Made by a program: the position numbers and the translations under genes. The notes below the pieces were generated by a model, which worked only from the letters and a program-made list of their open reading frames with translations, did not search any database and was not told where the DNA came from. Of a DNA stretch of 64,000 nucleotides, positions 16,598 through 25,193 are shown piece after piece (positions within the stretch are counted from its first letter, which is position 1; each line of letters opens with the position of its first letter). Source of the stretch: Acidihalobacter_A sp037381185. Its GTDB lineage: Bacteria; Pseudomonadota; Gammaproteobacteria; DSM-5130; Acidihalobacteraceae. Where the stretch lies: assembly GCF_037381185.1 (NCBI RefSeq), contig NZ_JARRQY010000007.1, positions 61,200 to 125,199 of the forward strand. The letters run 5' to 3'.

Positions 16598-17620
16598 TCA
16601 GTCCTGCAACAAGGCCTCTTCCGAGAAACCCGTCGACTCCAGGGTCCTGCGCAGATGGCGCAACGCCTCCATCTGGATCTGCCGCGCACGTTCACGCGTC
16701 ACACCCAAAGCACGCCCGACCTCCTCCAGCGTCGCCTTTTCGTAACCGAGCAGACCAAAACGCCGAACGATCACCTCGCGTTGCTTGGCGTCCAGTTCGT
16801 CGAGCCAGGACGAAACGTAGTGCACAATACTCTCGTCCTGCAATTGTTCGGAAGGCTCCTGTGACTGTTCGTCCGGAATGACTTCCGACAGCGAACGTCC
16901 GCCCTCCTTGCCCACCGGCACATCCATGGAGGACGCCCGTTCGCTAAGGCGCAGCAGGCGCTTGATGTCATCCAGCGGACGTCCCAGACTCTCCGCGACC
17001 TCCGGCAGGGTCGGCTCGCGCTTGAGTTGCTGGGTCAGCGCGCGGACGGTACGTAGATAGGCGTTGAGATCCTTGACCACATGGATCGGCAAACGAATAG
17101 TGCGCGTCTGGTTCATGATCGCGCGCTCGATGGTCTGGCGGATCCACCAGGTAGCATAGGTGGAGAAACGGAACCCCCTTTCGGGATCGAATTTTTCAAC
17201 GGCGCGGATCAGACCAAGATTGCCTTCCTCGATCAGATCCAGGAATGCCAGCCCACGGTTCATATAGCGTCTGGCGATCTTCACCACCAGGCGTAGATTG
17301 CAAACGATCATCTTGTTGCGTCCGACCGGATCGCCCTTGCGCGCGAGACGCGCGTAATAAACCTCCTCTTCCGGCGTGAGCAACTTCGAATACTCGATCT
17401 CACGCAGATAGAGGCGCGTCGCATCGAGTTCTGCCGGAGGTGCCTCGAGACTCGTCAGCCGAGCATCGTCTTCCTCGGCGTCATCGTCGTCACCCGAAGG
17501 TTTCGAGACACTATTCTCATCGCTGAGTTCTTCATCCACGACGCTCAGATCGCCATCGTCGGGTTCATTGTCTCCGGGATGCAACAGCATCTCCACTTCG
17601 TCGTTCTCACCCGCCTCCAT
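16598..17620 (-). CDS. rpoS: RNA polymerase sigma factor RpoS
   Basis: A 340-residue sigma-70 family factor for stationary-phase and general stress transcription. After an acidic N-terminal stretch, region 1.2 begins DATRLYLREIEYSKLLTPEEE. Region 2 holds NLRLVVKIARRYMNRGLAFL and the -10 recognition helix FSTYATWWIRQTIERAI. Region 4 carries LEEVGRALGVTRERARQIQ. The order and 330-340 length fit RpoS rather than RpoD or RpoH, as does the nlpD neighbour. The start is ATG 17620 because GGAGGGA lies just ahead. In E. coli the main rpoS promoter lies inside nlpD; the same layout is present here. Confidence 0.95.
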   Translation of the reverse strand: MEAGENDEVEMLLHPGDNEPDDGDLSVVDEELSDENSVSKPSGDDDDAEEDDARLTSLEAPPAELDATRLYLREIEYSKLLTPEEEVYYARLARKGDPVGRNKMIVCNLRLVVKIARRYMNRGLAFLDLIEEGNLGLIRAVEKFDPERGFRFSTYATWWIRQTIERAIMNQTRTIRLPIHVVKDLNAYLRTVRALTQQLKREPTLPEVAESLGRPLDDIKRLLRLSERASSMDVPVGKEGGRSLSEVIPDEQSQEPSEQLQDESIVHYVSSWLDELDAKQREVIVRRFGLLGYEKATLEEVGRALGVTRERARQIQMEALRHLRRTLESTGFSEEALLQD

Positions 17621-17657
17621 GGGCCGTGTCCCTCCAATCGTTTGAGCGTTGCAGGCT

Positions 17658-18440
17658 CTATCTATGCTGCCGCGGCAGGTAACGCAGGGGATCGACCGGC
17701 TCGCCGTCACGGCGAATTTCGAAGTGCAGCGTGGGTCGGTGAATATTCGTCCCGCTGCGCCCCATGGTCGCAATCTCCTGCCCCTGCCTGACCACGTCTC
17801 CTTCGTGGACCAGCAGCTTCTCGTTATGGGCGTATGCCGTCAGGTAGCGCTCATTATGCTGGATAATCAGCAATTTTCCATAGCTAGGGAGTCCACTGCC
17901 GCTGTACACCACCTGCCCGGCGGCGGCGGCGACGACAGGTTCTCCCATTCGCCCGGTGATATCGATACCTCGACTACCTCCGGAACCCGATGTAAAACGT
18001 TCGCTGAGTTTGCCTTTGGCCGGCCAGATCCAATGCAGCACGGCATGCGCAGAAGCCTCCGAAGACGACCGATGCGCGATGTGCGCGGATGGCCGTGCAG
18101 GACTGGCACGGCGCCTAGCGGCGGAAACATGGACTTTCGGCTCGCGAACCGGCGCCGCCTTGACCGTCCGCCTGGACACCGCGTAACGCGCGCCAGGCGG
18201 TGGATTCATGCGCAGCCGCTGGCCCGGATAAATGATGTACGGCGCCGAAATCCCATTCCATCTGGCGAGTTCCCGATAGTTCAGGTCGAAGCGCCAGGCG
18301 ATCGAGTACAGCGTATCGCCAGGGTGCACCTGATAGTAGCCTGGATGGAACCTCACCCCGGAGTACGGCAGTACGGCACATCCGCCCAACGACAGTGCCA
18401 GCACAAGCGACAGCAGTCCGCTGTGGCGCCGTACCCGCAT
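17658..18440 (-). CDS. nlpD: NlpD-like LysM/LytM lipoprotein (amidase activator)
   Basis: A 260-residue outer-membrane lipoprotein. The lipobox LSLGGC places the lipid Cys at residue 21. A LysM domain follows (YQVHPGDTLYSIAWRFDLNY), then a basic linker and a C-terminal M23/LytM domain (about 140-255). That domain is degenerate like NlpD: the zinc motif HxxxD is replaced by RGIDITG and the HxH by TLHFEIR. It therefore probably activates an AmiC-type amidase during cell separation instead of cutting peptidoglycan. Its start overlaps the yqaA stop by one base. It ends 37 bases before rpoS. Confidence 0.93.
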   Translation of the reverse strand: MRVRRHSGLLSLVLALSLGGCAVLPYSGVRFHPGYYQVHPGDTLYSIAWRFDLNYRELARWNGISAPYIIYPGQRLRMNPPPGARYAVSRRTVKAAPVREPKVHVSAARRRASPARPSAHIAHRSSSEASAHAVLHWIWPAKGKLSERFTSGSGGSRGIDITGRMGEPVVAAAAGQVVYSGSGLPSYGKLLIIQHNERYLTAYAHNEKLLVHEGDVVRQGQEIATMGRSGTNIHRPTLHFEIRRDGEPVDPLRYLPRQHR

Positions 18441-19018
18441 CAGTCACGCACGTTCAGCCAAATCAACAATATCGCTACCGCCAGCACGCTCAACCATCCC
18501 AACCATTCGACCCAGCGCCTGATCCAAGGTTCCACACGCGGCCCGAAGCGGGCAATCAGAGCGGCGACCAGCATGAAACGCGCGCCGCGGCCGATGAACG
18601 ATGCGAAAACGAACGGCAGCAACGGCATGCTCATCGCACCGGCAGTAACGGTGAACACCTTATACGGCAAGGGCGAAAAACCCGCCACGAACACGATCCA
18701 GACACCGTATTCTCGAAACCAGCCCTCGACCCGCAGCACCTGCGCCCAGTAGCCGGCGTCCCTGATCAGCGGTGTGATCAGGTCGAAGGCCAACCAGCCG
18801 AGCAGGTAGCCCAGCAGGCCTCCCAGCGTCGAAAATGCCGTGGTCAGCATCCCCAGGCGCAACGCTTTGTTCGGACGTGCCACGCATAGCGGGATCAACA
18901 GCACGTCGGGCGGCACCGGGAAGAACGCGGATTCGGCAAAACTCAGCGCGGCCAGATACCGCGGCGCGTGGCGATGCGCAGCCCAACTCATTACACGTGC
19001 ATAAAGCGATGCGAACAT
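18440..19018 (-). CDS. YqaA-type SNARE-associated (DedA-like) membrane protein
   Basis: A 192-residue inner-membrane protein of the YqaA branch of the DedA/VTT superfamily. Several transmembrane segments are visible, with the VTT-type motif FAESAFFPVPPDVLLIP near residue 27 and VFVAGFSPLPYKVFTVTAGAM in the centre. DedA-family proteins are linked to lipid flipping and membrane homeostasis; the exact substrate of YqaA is not known. It lies between pcm (3-base gap) and nlpD (1-base overlap), a common gammaproteobacterial order. Confidence 0.88.
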   Translation of the reverse strand: MFASLYARVMSWAAHRHAPRYLAALSFAESAFFPVPPDVLLIPLCVARPNKALRLGMLTTAFSTLGGLLGYLLGWLAFDLITPLIRDAGYWAQVLRVEGWFREYGVWIVFVAGFSPLPYKVFTVTAGAMSMPLLPFVFASFIGRGARFMLVAALIARFGPRVEPWIRRWVEWLGWLSVLAVAILLIWLNVRD

Positions 19019-19021
19019 GAG

Positions 19022-19687
19022 TCAGGCGTCCAGGCCGCGGCGCAGTGGAACGAAACTGACTGGTTCGACCACCTGGCGCACGTAGGAGCGATTCTCACGC
19101 CGCACCACCATCAACTGCTGCGCACCTTCCGAACCGACGGGACCGATCAAGCGACCTTCCGGAACCAACTGATCGAGCAGGCTCTGCGGAATCTCGTCAG
19201 GCGCCGCGGTCATCACGATCGCATCGAACGGCGCCTCCTCCGACCAACCCCAACTGCCGTCGCTGGTGCGGAAACGAATATTGCCGAAACCCACTTCAAG
19301 AAGCAGTCTGCGCGCCCTCTCCGCCAGCGCGACAATACGCTCGACGGTGTATACCTGCGGCACCACCTGCGCCAGCACCGCCGCCTGGTAGCCGGAGCCG
19401 GTACCGATCTCCAGAACCCGCTGCGGACGCCCGGCCTGCAGTACGAGTTCCGTCATGCGCGCGACGATATAGGGTTGAGAAATCGTCTGCCCATAGCCGA
19501 TCGGCAGAGCCGTATCCTCATACGCGCGGCTGGCCAGAGCCTCTTCCACGAAAAGATGACGCGGGGTCGCGCGCATGACTGACAGCACCCGCGTATCCCT
19601 GATACCCAGTTCCTCCAGGCGGGCGACCATACGGTCGCGGGTGCGCTGGGAGGTCATGCCGATGCCGTGGTGAGGCGCCCTGCTCAC
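19022..19687 (-). CDS. pcm: Protein-L-isoaspartate O-methyltransferase
   Basis: A 221-residue SAM-dependent enzyme that methylates isoaspartyl residues to start their repair in aged proteins. Motif I is VLEIGTGSGYQAAVLA, and the PCMT phrase LPIGYGQTISQPYIVARMTE is intact. GTG at 19687 overlaps the surE stop in a GTGA, a typical coupled junction, and keeps the family N-terminus GIGMTSQRTRDRM. ATG 19657 would remove part of it. Part of surE-pcm-yqaA-nlpD-rpoS, a stress-survival block. Confidence 0.95.
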   Translation of the reverse strand: MSRAPHHGIGMTSQRTRDRMVARLEELGIRDTRVLSVMRATPRHLFVEEALASRAYEDTALPIGYGQTISQPYIVARMTELVLQAGRPQRVLEIGTGSGYQAAVLAQVVPQVYTVERIVALAERARRLLLEVGFGNIRFRTSDGSWGWSEEAPFDAIVMTAAPDEIPQSLLDQLVPEGRLIGPVGSEGAQQLMVVRRENRSYVRQVVEPVSFVPLRRGLDA

Positions 19688-20436
19688 AAGGTGCACCTAT
19701 CCAGCCACTGCGCCAGAGGTTCGACCGCATCGCTGCGTGTGAGGTCGACCTTGAGCGGTGTGACCGAAATGCATTTTTCGTTCAAAGCATGAAAGTCGGT
19801 CCCCGGCCCGGCATCCTGCTCGGCTCCCGCCGTCCCGACCCAGTACACCGGGCGGCCGCGCGGATCCTCCGTGCGAACGACCCCTTCGGCGCGATGCCGA
19901 TGTCCAAGGCGCGTCGCGCGCATACCGCGAATTTCGCTCCACGGCAGATCGGGAACGTTGACATTGAGGATCGAATCGGCCGGCAGTGGATCGGCGTCCA
20001 GCCGCCCGATCAACGCCAGCACCGCGCGCACCGCGCTATCAAAATGCCGAGGTTGATAGCTGTTCATCGATACCGCCATCGCGGGCAGGCCCAGGAAACG
20101 GCCCTCCATGGCTGCAGCCACCGTACCCGAATAGAGCACGTCATCGCCGAGATTGGAGCCGTGATTGATTCCCGAAACGACCATATCGGGTTCATGTTCG
20201 AGCAGGCCGGTGATGGCCAGATGCACGCAGTCGGTGGGTGTACCATCCACACGCACATAGCCGTTGGGCAGGGTTTCGGCACGCAGCGGCCGGATCAACG
20301 TCAGCGAATTGCTCGCACCGCTGCGGTCGCGGTCGGGGGCGACGACAGTCACCTCTCCAAGCGCGCGCAAGCCTTCCGCCAGAGCCGCCAGACCGTCCGA
20401 CAAATAGCCGTCGTCGTTGCTAACCAGAAAGTTCAT
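19684..20436 (-). CDS. surE: 5'/3'-nucleotidase SurE
   Basis: A 250-residue metal-dependent nucleotidase active on nucleoside monophosphates and short polyphosphate. The N-terminal metal site LVSNDDGYLSDGL and the central VSGINHGSNLGDDVLYSGTV are intact. The C-terminus ends with the family segment ISVTPLKVDLT. ATG 20436 follows GAGGAG. First gene of the surE-pcm-yqaA-nlpD-rpoS run, and divergent from a Smr-domain gene. In related genomes truD usually precedes surE; here it lies 6 kb away. Confidence 0.96.
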   Translation of the reverse strand: MNFLVSNDDGYLSDGLAALAEGLRALGEVTVVAPDRDRSGASNSLTLIRPLRAETLPNGYVRVDGTPTDCVHLAITGLLEHEPDMVVSGINHGSNLGDDVLYSGTVAAAMEGRFLGLPAMAVSMNSYQPRHFDSAVRAVLALIGRLDADPLPADSILNVNVPDLPWSEIRGMRATRLGHRHRAEGVVRTEDPRGRPVYWVGTAGAEQDAGPGTDFHALNEKCISVTPLKVDLTRSDAVEPLAQWLDRCTL

Positions 20437-20565
20437 ATACTCCTCACCGCTCTGCGGCGCTAATATACTGCAAAAGGCCTTCGACCGCCCCGGCGTCCCG
20501 CATCGGCTACGCCGACTCGGCGCGGGAGCGCCATATTACGAAGACGCATTCGCGTGGGATCGCCC

Positions 20566-21099
20566 ATGTCCGACATCGACGAAGACGACCGACACCTGTT
20601 CCGAGAGACCGTAGGCAACGTCAAACGCTTGAGCCACGACCGCCGCGAGCATACCCCGCCTCAGCGTCCTGCGCTGCCGCGGCAGCGCGAAATGGAGACG
20701 CGCGAGGTCATGCTCAGCCTGAAACACGACCCACAGGCGCATACTGACGAACAGCCTGGCGACCCGGTCTTCTACGCCCGCAGCTTCCTGCCACGCAGCG
20801 TCGGCCGCCGTCTGCGCCGTGGACATTATCGAATCGATGCCGAACTCGATCTGCACGGCATGAATATCGGTGAAGCTCGCCGCTCGCTCCTGCAATTCAT
20901 CCATGAGGCGCGTCAGCACGGCGCAGGCTGCGTGCGCATCATCCACGGCAAGGGTTGGCGTTCGGGCAACGCCGGCCCCGTGCTCAAACCCAACGTCAAC
21001 TACTGGCTGCGCCAGATCGATGAAATCCTGGCATTTTCATCGGCCACACCAGCCGATGGCGGCACCGGCGCCGTATACGTATTGCTCAAGGCATTCTGA
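20566..21099 (+). CDS. Smr-domain protein
   Basis: A 177-residue protein with an N-terminal charged linker and a C-terminal Smr (small MutS-related) domain. The domain opens ELDLHGMNIGEARRSLLQFI, with the LDLHG motif, and continues VRIIHGKGWRS, the HGKG motif. Smr domains are nicking or RNA-cleaving endonucleases in several systems; E. coli SmrA/SmrB are the closest models. ATG 20566 is chosen with GGGA 7 bases upstream; the GTG at 20554 is an alternative. It is divergent from surE and precedes the cyd operon. Confidence 0.85.
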   Translation: MSDIDEDDRHLFRETVGNVKRLSHDRREHTPPQRPALPRQREMETREVMLSLKHDPQAHTDEQPGDPVFYARSFLPRSVGRRLRRGHYRIDAELDLHGMNIGEARRSLLQFIHEARQHGAGCVRIIHGKGWRSGNAGPVLKPNVNYWLRQIDEILAFSSATPADGGTGAVYVLLKAF

Positions 21100-21117
21100 T
21101 GCCAGAGCCATTGAAAC

Positions 21118-21131
21118 TTGATCAAGGTCAA
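21118..21131 (+). promoter_or_regulatory. FNR/ANR box upstream of cydAB
   Basis: The sequence TTGATCAAGGTCAA matches TTGAT-N4-RTCAA, the FNR/ANR consensus, in a dyad with one off-consensus base. It lies 132 bases before the cydA start in a 164-base intergenic region. It predicts oxygen-responsive control of cytochrome bd. Confidence 0.6.
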
Positions 21132-21263
21132 TTTGGCGGCATTACCGTTACGCCATACTCGCCCTGACTCCGAGTAGGTACTGAGCACAACAACTCAAGT
21201 TTCAGTGCGAAAGGCTCAATCAGGAACGGAATTCGTCTACATCAATCCCGAGGAGAGGAGACT

Positions 21264-22904
21264 ATGGTCCCGAGCGATCTCGTCGTAGAACTATCGCGTT
21301 GGCAGTTCGCTGCTACCGCGCTTTATCACTTTATGTTCGTCCCCTTAACTCTGGGGTTGAGCTTCATCCTAGTCGCCATGGAAACGGTCTATGTAGTGAC
21401 CGGACGTCAGATTTACAAAGACATGACGATGTTCTGGGGCAAGCTGTTTGCCATCAACTTCGCCCTTGGCGTCGCGACCGGCCTTACCATGGAGTTCGAG
21501 TTCGGTACCAACTGGTCCACCTACTCGTACTACGTGGGCGACATCTTCGGCGCTCCGCTGGCCGTCGAAGGTCTTATGGCCTTCTTCATGGAATCAACCT
21601 TCGTCGGCATGATGCTGCTCGGGTGGCACCGTCTGAACAAGGTTCAGCATCTGACCGTCACTTGGCTGGTCGCCCTCGGCTCGAACCTTTCCGCACTATG
21701 GATCCTGGTCGCCAACGGCTTCATGCAGGATCCTCAGGGCTCTGTATTCAACCCCTTCACCCAGCGCATGGAACTGACCAGTTTCATGCAACTGATCATG
21801 AACCCCGACGCACAGGCCAAGTTTGTTCATACCTCGCTGGCCGGCTATGTGACCGGCGCGATGTTCGTGGTCGGCATCAGCGCTTGGTATCTAGCCCGCA
21901 AGCGCCACATCGAACTTGCTCGTCGTTCGCTACGCATGGCCTCTCTGTTCGGCGTCATTTCCGTCGTCGGTGTCATCACCCTTGGCGATGCGCTGGGTTT
22001 TATTGACGGCGGCAAGCAGCCGACCAAGCTCGCCGCGATGGAAGGCCTGTGGAAAACCGAGAAAGCTCCTGCGCCATTCAATCTGATCGCTTTCCCCAAC
22101 CAGGAAGCGCAGAAGAACGACTTCGCCATTCAGATACCTGGTCTGCTATCGATACTGGTGAAACATGATTTCACATCGAGCGTCACCGGCATCGACCAGC
22201 TAGAACAGGAAGCGGTTTCGCGTATCAAGAACGGCATTCCTGCTCTGAAGGCGCTCGAAAGCATTCAGCAGCAGCTCAGTCAGAACCCCGATCTGGCCAA
22301 CGCAAATGCGCGCAAAAACGATCCCACCCTGCAACAATCGCTGGCTCAGTTTGACGCGCACAAGAAAGATCTGGGCTACGCCTATCTGCTCAAGTACTAC
22401 GCTCCGGATGTGAGCAAGGCAACGCCCGCGCAAATCGAACTGGCAGCCAAGAAATCGATACCTGAAGTTTGGATCGTCTTCTGGGCCTTCCGCATCATGG
22501 TAGCACTCGGATTCCTCATGCTGTTCTTCCTAATCTGGGGCACGCTGCTATCGCTGCGAGGACAGGAAAGGAACAGCCCGATGTTCCTGAGGCTCGCACC
22601 GTGGATGATCCCAGCTGGTTTCCTCGCCTGCGAATTTGGCTGGATCACGGCCGAAATGGGTCGCCAGCCGTGGACGGTCTACGAAACACTCCCGACTTGG
22701 CTCTCGGCTTCCACCCACAGCGTAAGTTACATGGCTTTCTCGCTGATAGGCTTCGTGTCTCTGTACAGCATCTTTATCGTGGTCGAGATGTACCTAATGT
22801 TCAAATTCGCGCGCAAGGGTCCTGACGAGCATGGCACTGGCGGCGGCAGTCTCGCCGGCGAACCTGCCTTTGCGCGGCCTGTCCAGACCCTGAACCGCGA
22901 CTGA
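21264..22904 (+). CDS. cydA: Cytochrome bd ubiquinol oxidase subunit I
   Basis: A 546-residue polytopic membrane subunit of the bd-type quinol oxidase, which carries haems b558, b595 and d. Features seen: the N-terminal RWQFAATALYHFMFVPLTLG with a haem-ligand His, WLVALGSNLSALWILVANGF, and the hallmark ITAEMGRQPWTVYE near residue 460 after a long periplasmic Q-loop (about 280-400). The enzyme oxidises quinol and reduces oxygen to water with high affinity. GGAGAGGAG directly precedes ATG 21264. First gene of cydA-cydB-cydX. The FNR-like box upstream suggests induction at low oxygen. Confidence 0.97.
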   Translation: MVPSDLVVELSRWQFAATALYHFMFVPLTLGLSFILVAMETVYVVTGRQIYKDMTMFWGKLFAINFALGVATGLTMEFEFGTNWSTYSYYVGDIFGAPLAVEGLMAFFMESTFVGMMLLGWHRLNKVQHLTVTWLVALGSNLSALWILVANGFMQDPQGSVFNPFTQRMELTSFMQLIMNPDAQAKFVHTSLAGYVTGAMFVVGISAWYLARKRHIELARRSLRMASLFGVISVVGVITLGDALGFIDGGKQPTKLAAMEGLWKTEKAPAPFNLIAFPNQEAQKNDFAIQIPGLLSILVKHDFTSSVTGIDQLEQEAVSRIKNGIPALKALESIQQQLSQNPDLANANARKNDPTLQQSLAQFDAHKKDLGYAYLLKYYAPDVSKATPAQIELAAKKSIPEVWIVFWAFRIMVALGFLMLFFLIWGTLLSLRGQERNSPMFLRLAPWMIPAGFLACEFGWITAEMGRQPWTVYETLPTWLSASTHSVSYMAFSLIGFVSLYSIFIVVEMYLMFKFARKGPDEHGTGGGSLAGEPAFARPVQTLNRD

Positions 22905-22924
22905 TCCCAGACGGAGCATTCATC

Positions 22925-24076
22925 ATGGAAGTCATAACCGCATATGCAATATTGAAAGTCGTCTGGTGGATCCTGCTCGGCGTCTTGTTTGCCGGCCTAG
23001 CCATCATGGTCGGCATGGACATGGGCGTCGGCACCATCCTGCGCTTCGTCGGCCGTACCGACGACGAACGCCGCGTGGCGCTCAACATCATTGGCCCGCA
23101 CTGGGACGGCAACCAGGTGTGGTTCATCCTCGGCGGCGGCGCAATTTTCGCCGCCTGGCCCACCATCTACGCCACTGCCTTCTCCGGTCTATATGTCGTA
23201 ATGCTGCTCCTGCTATGGTCGATGATCGTACGCCCACTGGGCTTCGAATATCGTAGCAAGCTGCCAACGCCCGGCTGGCGCAACGTATGGGACTGGACGC
23301 TGTTCATCAGCGGCTTCCTGCCCATGCTGGTCTACGGCGCCGCCTTCGGTAACGTGATGGTTGGCTTTCCTTTCCACTACAGCCTGCAAGGCACGGCCGT
23401 TTCGGTGTACACGGGCAGCTTCATCACCCTGTTCAACCCCTTTGCGGTATTGATGGGCCTACTGTCGGTCTCTCTGTCCGTCTACATGGGCGCGGCAATG
23501 CTGATGGGGCGGTCCGCAGGGGCCATGAAGGAACGCGCACGGACGCTAGTGACTATCGCTGGCCCAGTCGCGCTCGTGCTGTTCACCATTGGTGGTATCT
23601 GGGTCGCGATGATGAAGGGGTTCACTTTCAACGGCCCGGTGGACCCCAACATGCCCGCCAACCCGACAATCGGCTTGCCGATCGTGCAGGAATCAGGCGC
23701 ATGGCTACACAACTTCAAGTCAGTGCCGATCTTGTGGATTCTGCCGCTGTTGACCTATGCCGCTGTGGTAATCGGCTTCTTCGCTGCGCGCGCCGATCAT
23801 TTCCAGCTGACATGGTGGTCCGGCGCGGTGGCTTGGATAGGCGTATTGGGCACCGTTGGCGCAGCCACATTCCCCTTCTTGATGCCTTCCTATACGGATC
23901 CCGCACATAGTCTAACCGTGTGGAATTCAGGTTCCAGCGAAACGACGTTGTGGTGGATGCTCGGTTGGAGTCTCGTTTTCACCCCTGCGATCCTTGCCTA
24001 CACCAGCTGGTGCTTCTGGGTGATGCGCGGCAAAGTCAGCGCAGAACACGTCAAGGCCGACGAGCACGCTTATTGA
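22925..24076 (+). CDS. cydB: Cytochrome bd ubiquinol oxidase subunit II
   Basis: A 383-residue membrane subunit that pairs with CydA and stabilises the haem site. About eight to nine hydrophobic helices are visible. Family phrases include VVWWILLGVLFAGLAI near the start, MDMGVGTILRFVGRTDDERR, and IGPHWDGNQVWFILGGGAIF with the conserved W-G-N-Q-VW. CGGAG lies upstream of ATG 22925, 20 bases after the cydA stop. Full family length and no breaks. Confidence 0.96.
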   Translation: MEVITAYAILKVVWWILLGVLFAGLAIMVGMDMGVGTILRFVGRTDDERRVALNIIGPHWDGNQVWFILGGGAIFAAWPTIYATAFSGLYVVMLLLLWSMIVRPLGFEYRSKLPTPGWRNVWDWTLFISGFLPMLVYGAAFGNVMVGFPFHYSLQGTAVSVYTGSFITLFNPFAVLMGLLSVSLSVYMGAAMLMGRSAGAMKERARTLVTIAGPVALVLFTIGGIWVAMMKGFTFNGPVDPNMPANPTIGLPIVQESGAWLHNFKSVPILWILPLLTYAAVVIGFFAARADHFQLTWWSGAVAWIGVLGTVGAATFPFLMPSYTDPAHSLTVWNSGSSETTLWWMLGWSLVFTPAILAYTSWCFWVMRGKVSAEHVKADEHAY

Positions 24077-24119
24077 TTCTCCCGGCTTTTGCTTGCACGG
24101 TTAATATAGGAGACAACCC

Positions 24120-24305
24120 ATGCTTGTGAGGTTCATCATCTATTCGATCATCGCCTTGGTGACTCTGCTTTTGGTCATCATATTGGGCGATTACGGCCCT
24201 TGGTATTTCGCCTGGATCGTCGGCACCGTGATGATCGTGCTGATCTCGGCCGCAGGCGGCGCCATGCTCGACACCCAGATCGAGCACGAAAACAAACAGC
24301 AGTAA
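24120..24305 (+). CDS. cydX: CydX-like small subunit of cytochrome bd with an extra N-terminal helix
   Basis: A 61-residue membrane peptide directly after cydB (43-base gap, AGGAG ahead of ATG). The second half contains WYFAWIVGT followed by a hydrophobic run and a charged tail, matching the CydX core pattern WYFAWILGT. CydX in E. coli is 37 residues; here a further hydrophobic segment (about residues 4-22) precedes the core, so the protein probably has two membrane helices. CydX is needed for stability and activity of the bd oxidase. The extension is unusual and its role is unknown. Confidence 0.75.
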   Translation: MLVRFIIYSIIALVTLLLVIILGDYGPWYFAWIVGTVMIVLISAAGGAMLDTQIEHENKQQ

Positions 24306-24320
24306 ATGCCTGAGTGGCTT

Positions 24321-24344
24321 GCCGGGCGGAGTACTCCGCCCGGC
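24321..24344 (+). terminator. Perfect palindrome after the cyd operon
   Basis: A perfect 24-base palindrome built from GCCGGGCGGAG and CTCCGCCCGGC around a central TA starts 15 bases after the cydX stop. It can form a stem without a U-run, so Rho-independent termination is uncertain. Confidence 0.45.
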
Positions 24345-24440
24345 CATCTCAAGGCCAAAAGGTCCCAACCACCGAACTCACTCCGATATTGCCGCCCCGC
24401 CCCGGAAACCGGAGCGAATAAAAACCACTACGCGGCGCTA

Positions 24441-24572
24441 GCAGCCTGTTCAGAAACGCGCGAGAGGCGACAGGCCAGATGCAAATCGACTTGAACGCGC
24501 AGTACATATGAGCATTCCGAGTCGACTTACAGCGCCGCATCATCACCCGCAAGCGCTTTTCGACAGGCTGTC
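24441..24572. repeat. MITE-like intergenic element with inverted ends
   Basis: The stretch begins GCAGCCTGTTCAGAAACGCG (24441-24460) and ends with GCGCTTTTCGACAGGCTGT (about 24553-24571). The reverse complement of one end matches the other at roughly 14 of 20 positions. The ~130 bases between carry no credible gene. This looks like a small non-autonomous mobile element or dispersed repeat, but only one copy is in the window. The rest of the gap 24345-24781 shows nothing else I recognise. Confidence 0.4.
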
Positions 24573-24781
24573 AGGTCTCTCTCCCCGTGCGACACGCACC
24601 GCTGGAAACTCACTGACCGGCGACGACGACATACGACTGGGTCCCCTTCAGACCACGGATTGCGTAGGATGCAGGGGATATTTGAATGTCCTTTTCGATT
24701 AAGAACGACCTCCGCCTGGCGGGCTCCTCCCTCCCAAACAGGCTGAGAGGCGATAACACAACCAGGGGAAATTCCGACGCC

Positions 24782-25087
24782 ATGCCATCGAACCGTAAAC
24801 TGAACCTCCTCGCCAACACACTTGCCCTGCTCGGCGGGGCCGGCATATTCGCCCTGATTCTCATGTACCCCTGGACCGTGGCTCTCAGCGGCCCCGTTGT
24901 CAGGGAATCTCTATTCGTACTTATGGTCCTTGGAGGCGCTCTCGGCTTCGCTTATGGGCTGGGATTTCGCGCAGAAACCGGTATTTTCGGCTTCATACTG
25001 TCACCGGTGACCGTATTTGTGGTGATGGCTGCAGCCCTGCTATGGATAGCCTATGCCCTCGTGACCGGACCACAGCAACTGCCCTGA
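24782..25087 (+). CDS. YbgE-like cyd-associated membrane protein
   Basis: A 101-residue protein with three hydrophobic segments (about residues 11-28, 37-56 and 68-92). The phrase GGALGFAYGLGFRAETGIFGFILSP resembles the E. coli YbgE pattern HGVGFRPQ...IF-P, with the conserved GxGFR and the following P. YbgE is a small protein of cyd operons with no proven function. It lies 480 bases after cydX, separated by a palindrome and a MITE-like element, so it may have its own promoter. A weak AGGGG lies 13 bases ahead of ATG 24782. Similarity is by eye and modest. Confidence 0.5.
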   Translation: MPSNRKLNLLANTLALLGGAGIFALILMYPWTVALSGPVVRESLFVLMVLGGALGFAYGLGFRAETGIFGFILSPVTVFVVMAAALLWIAYALVTGPQQLP

Positions 25088-25147
25088 ACCTAACTTTCGG
25101 ACAGATACACTGCTTGCTCTAAACTTTGGTAAGGTTAACCCATGGCA

Positions 25148-25193
25148 TGACAGATTGGCATCAATGACACAATGTCATACATTTATTGTGACA
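25148..25193. promoter_or_regulatory. Clustered TGACA half-sites upstream of sqr
   Basis: Four TGACA motifs occur in 46 bases: 25148-25152 (+), an inverted pair TGACACAATGTCA at 25165-25177, and 25189-25193 (+). The cluster is about 150 bases before the sqr start in an otherwise empty 250-base gap. It is a plausible operator; no regulator is assigned. Confidence 0.4.

Noticed and set aside
25143..25161. Sigma-54 promoter upstream of sqr (TGGCATGACAGATTGGCA)
   Set aside because: The GG and GC elements are 12 bases apart; sigma-54 needs 10.
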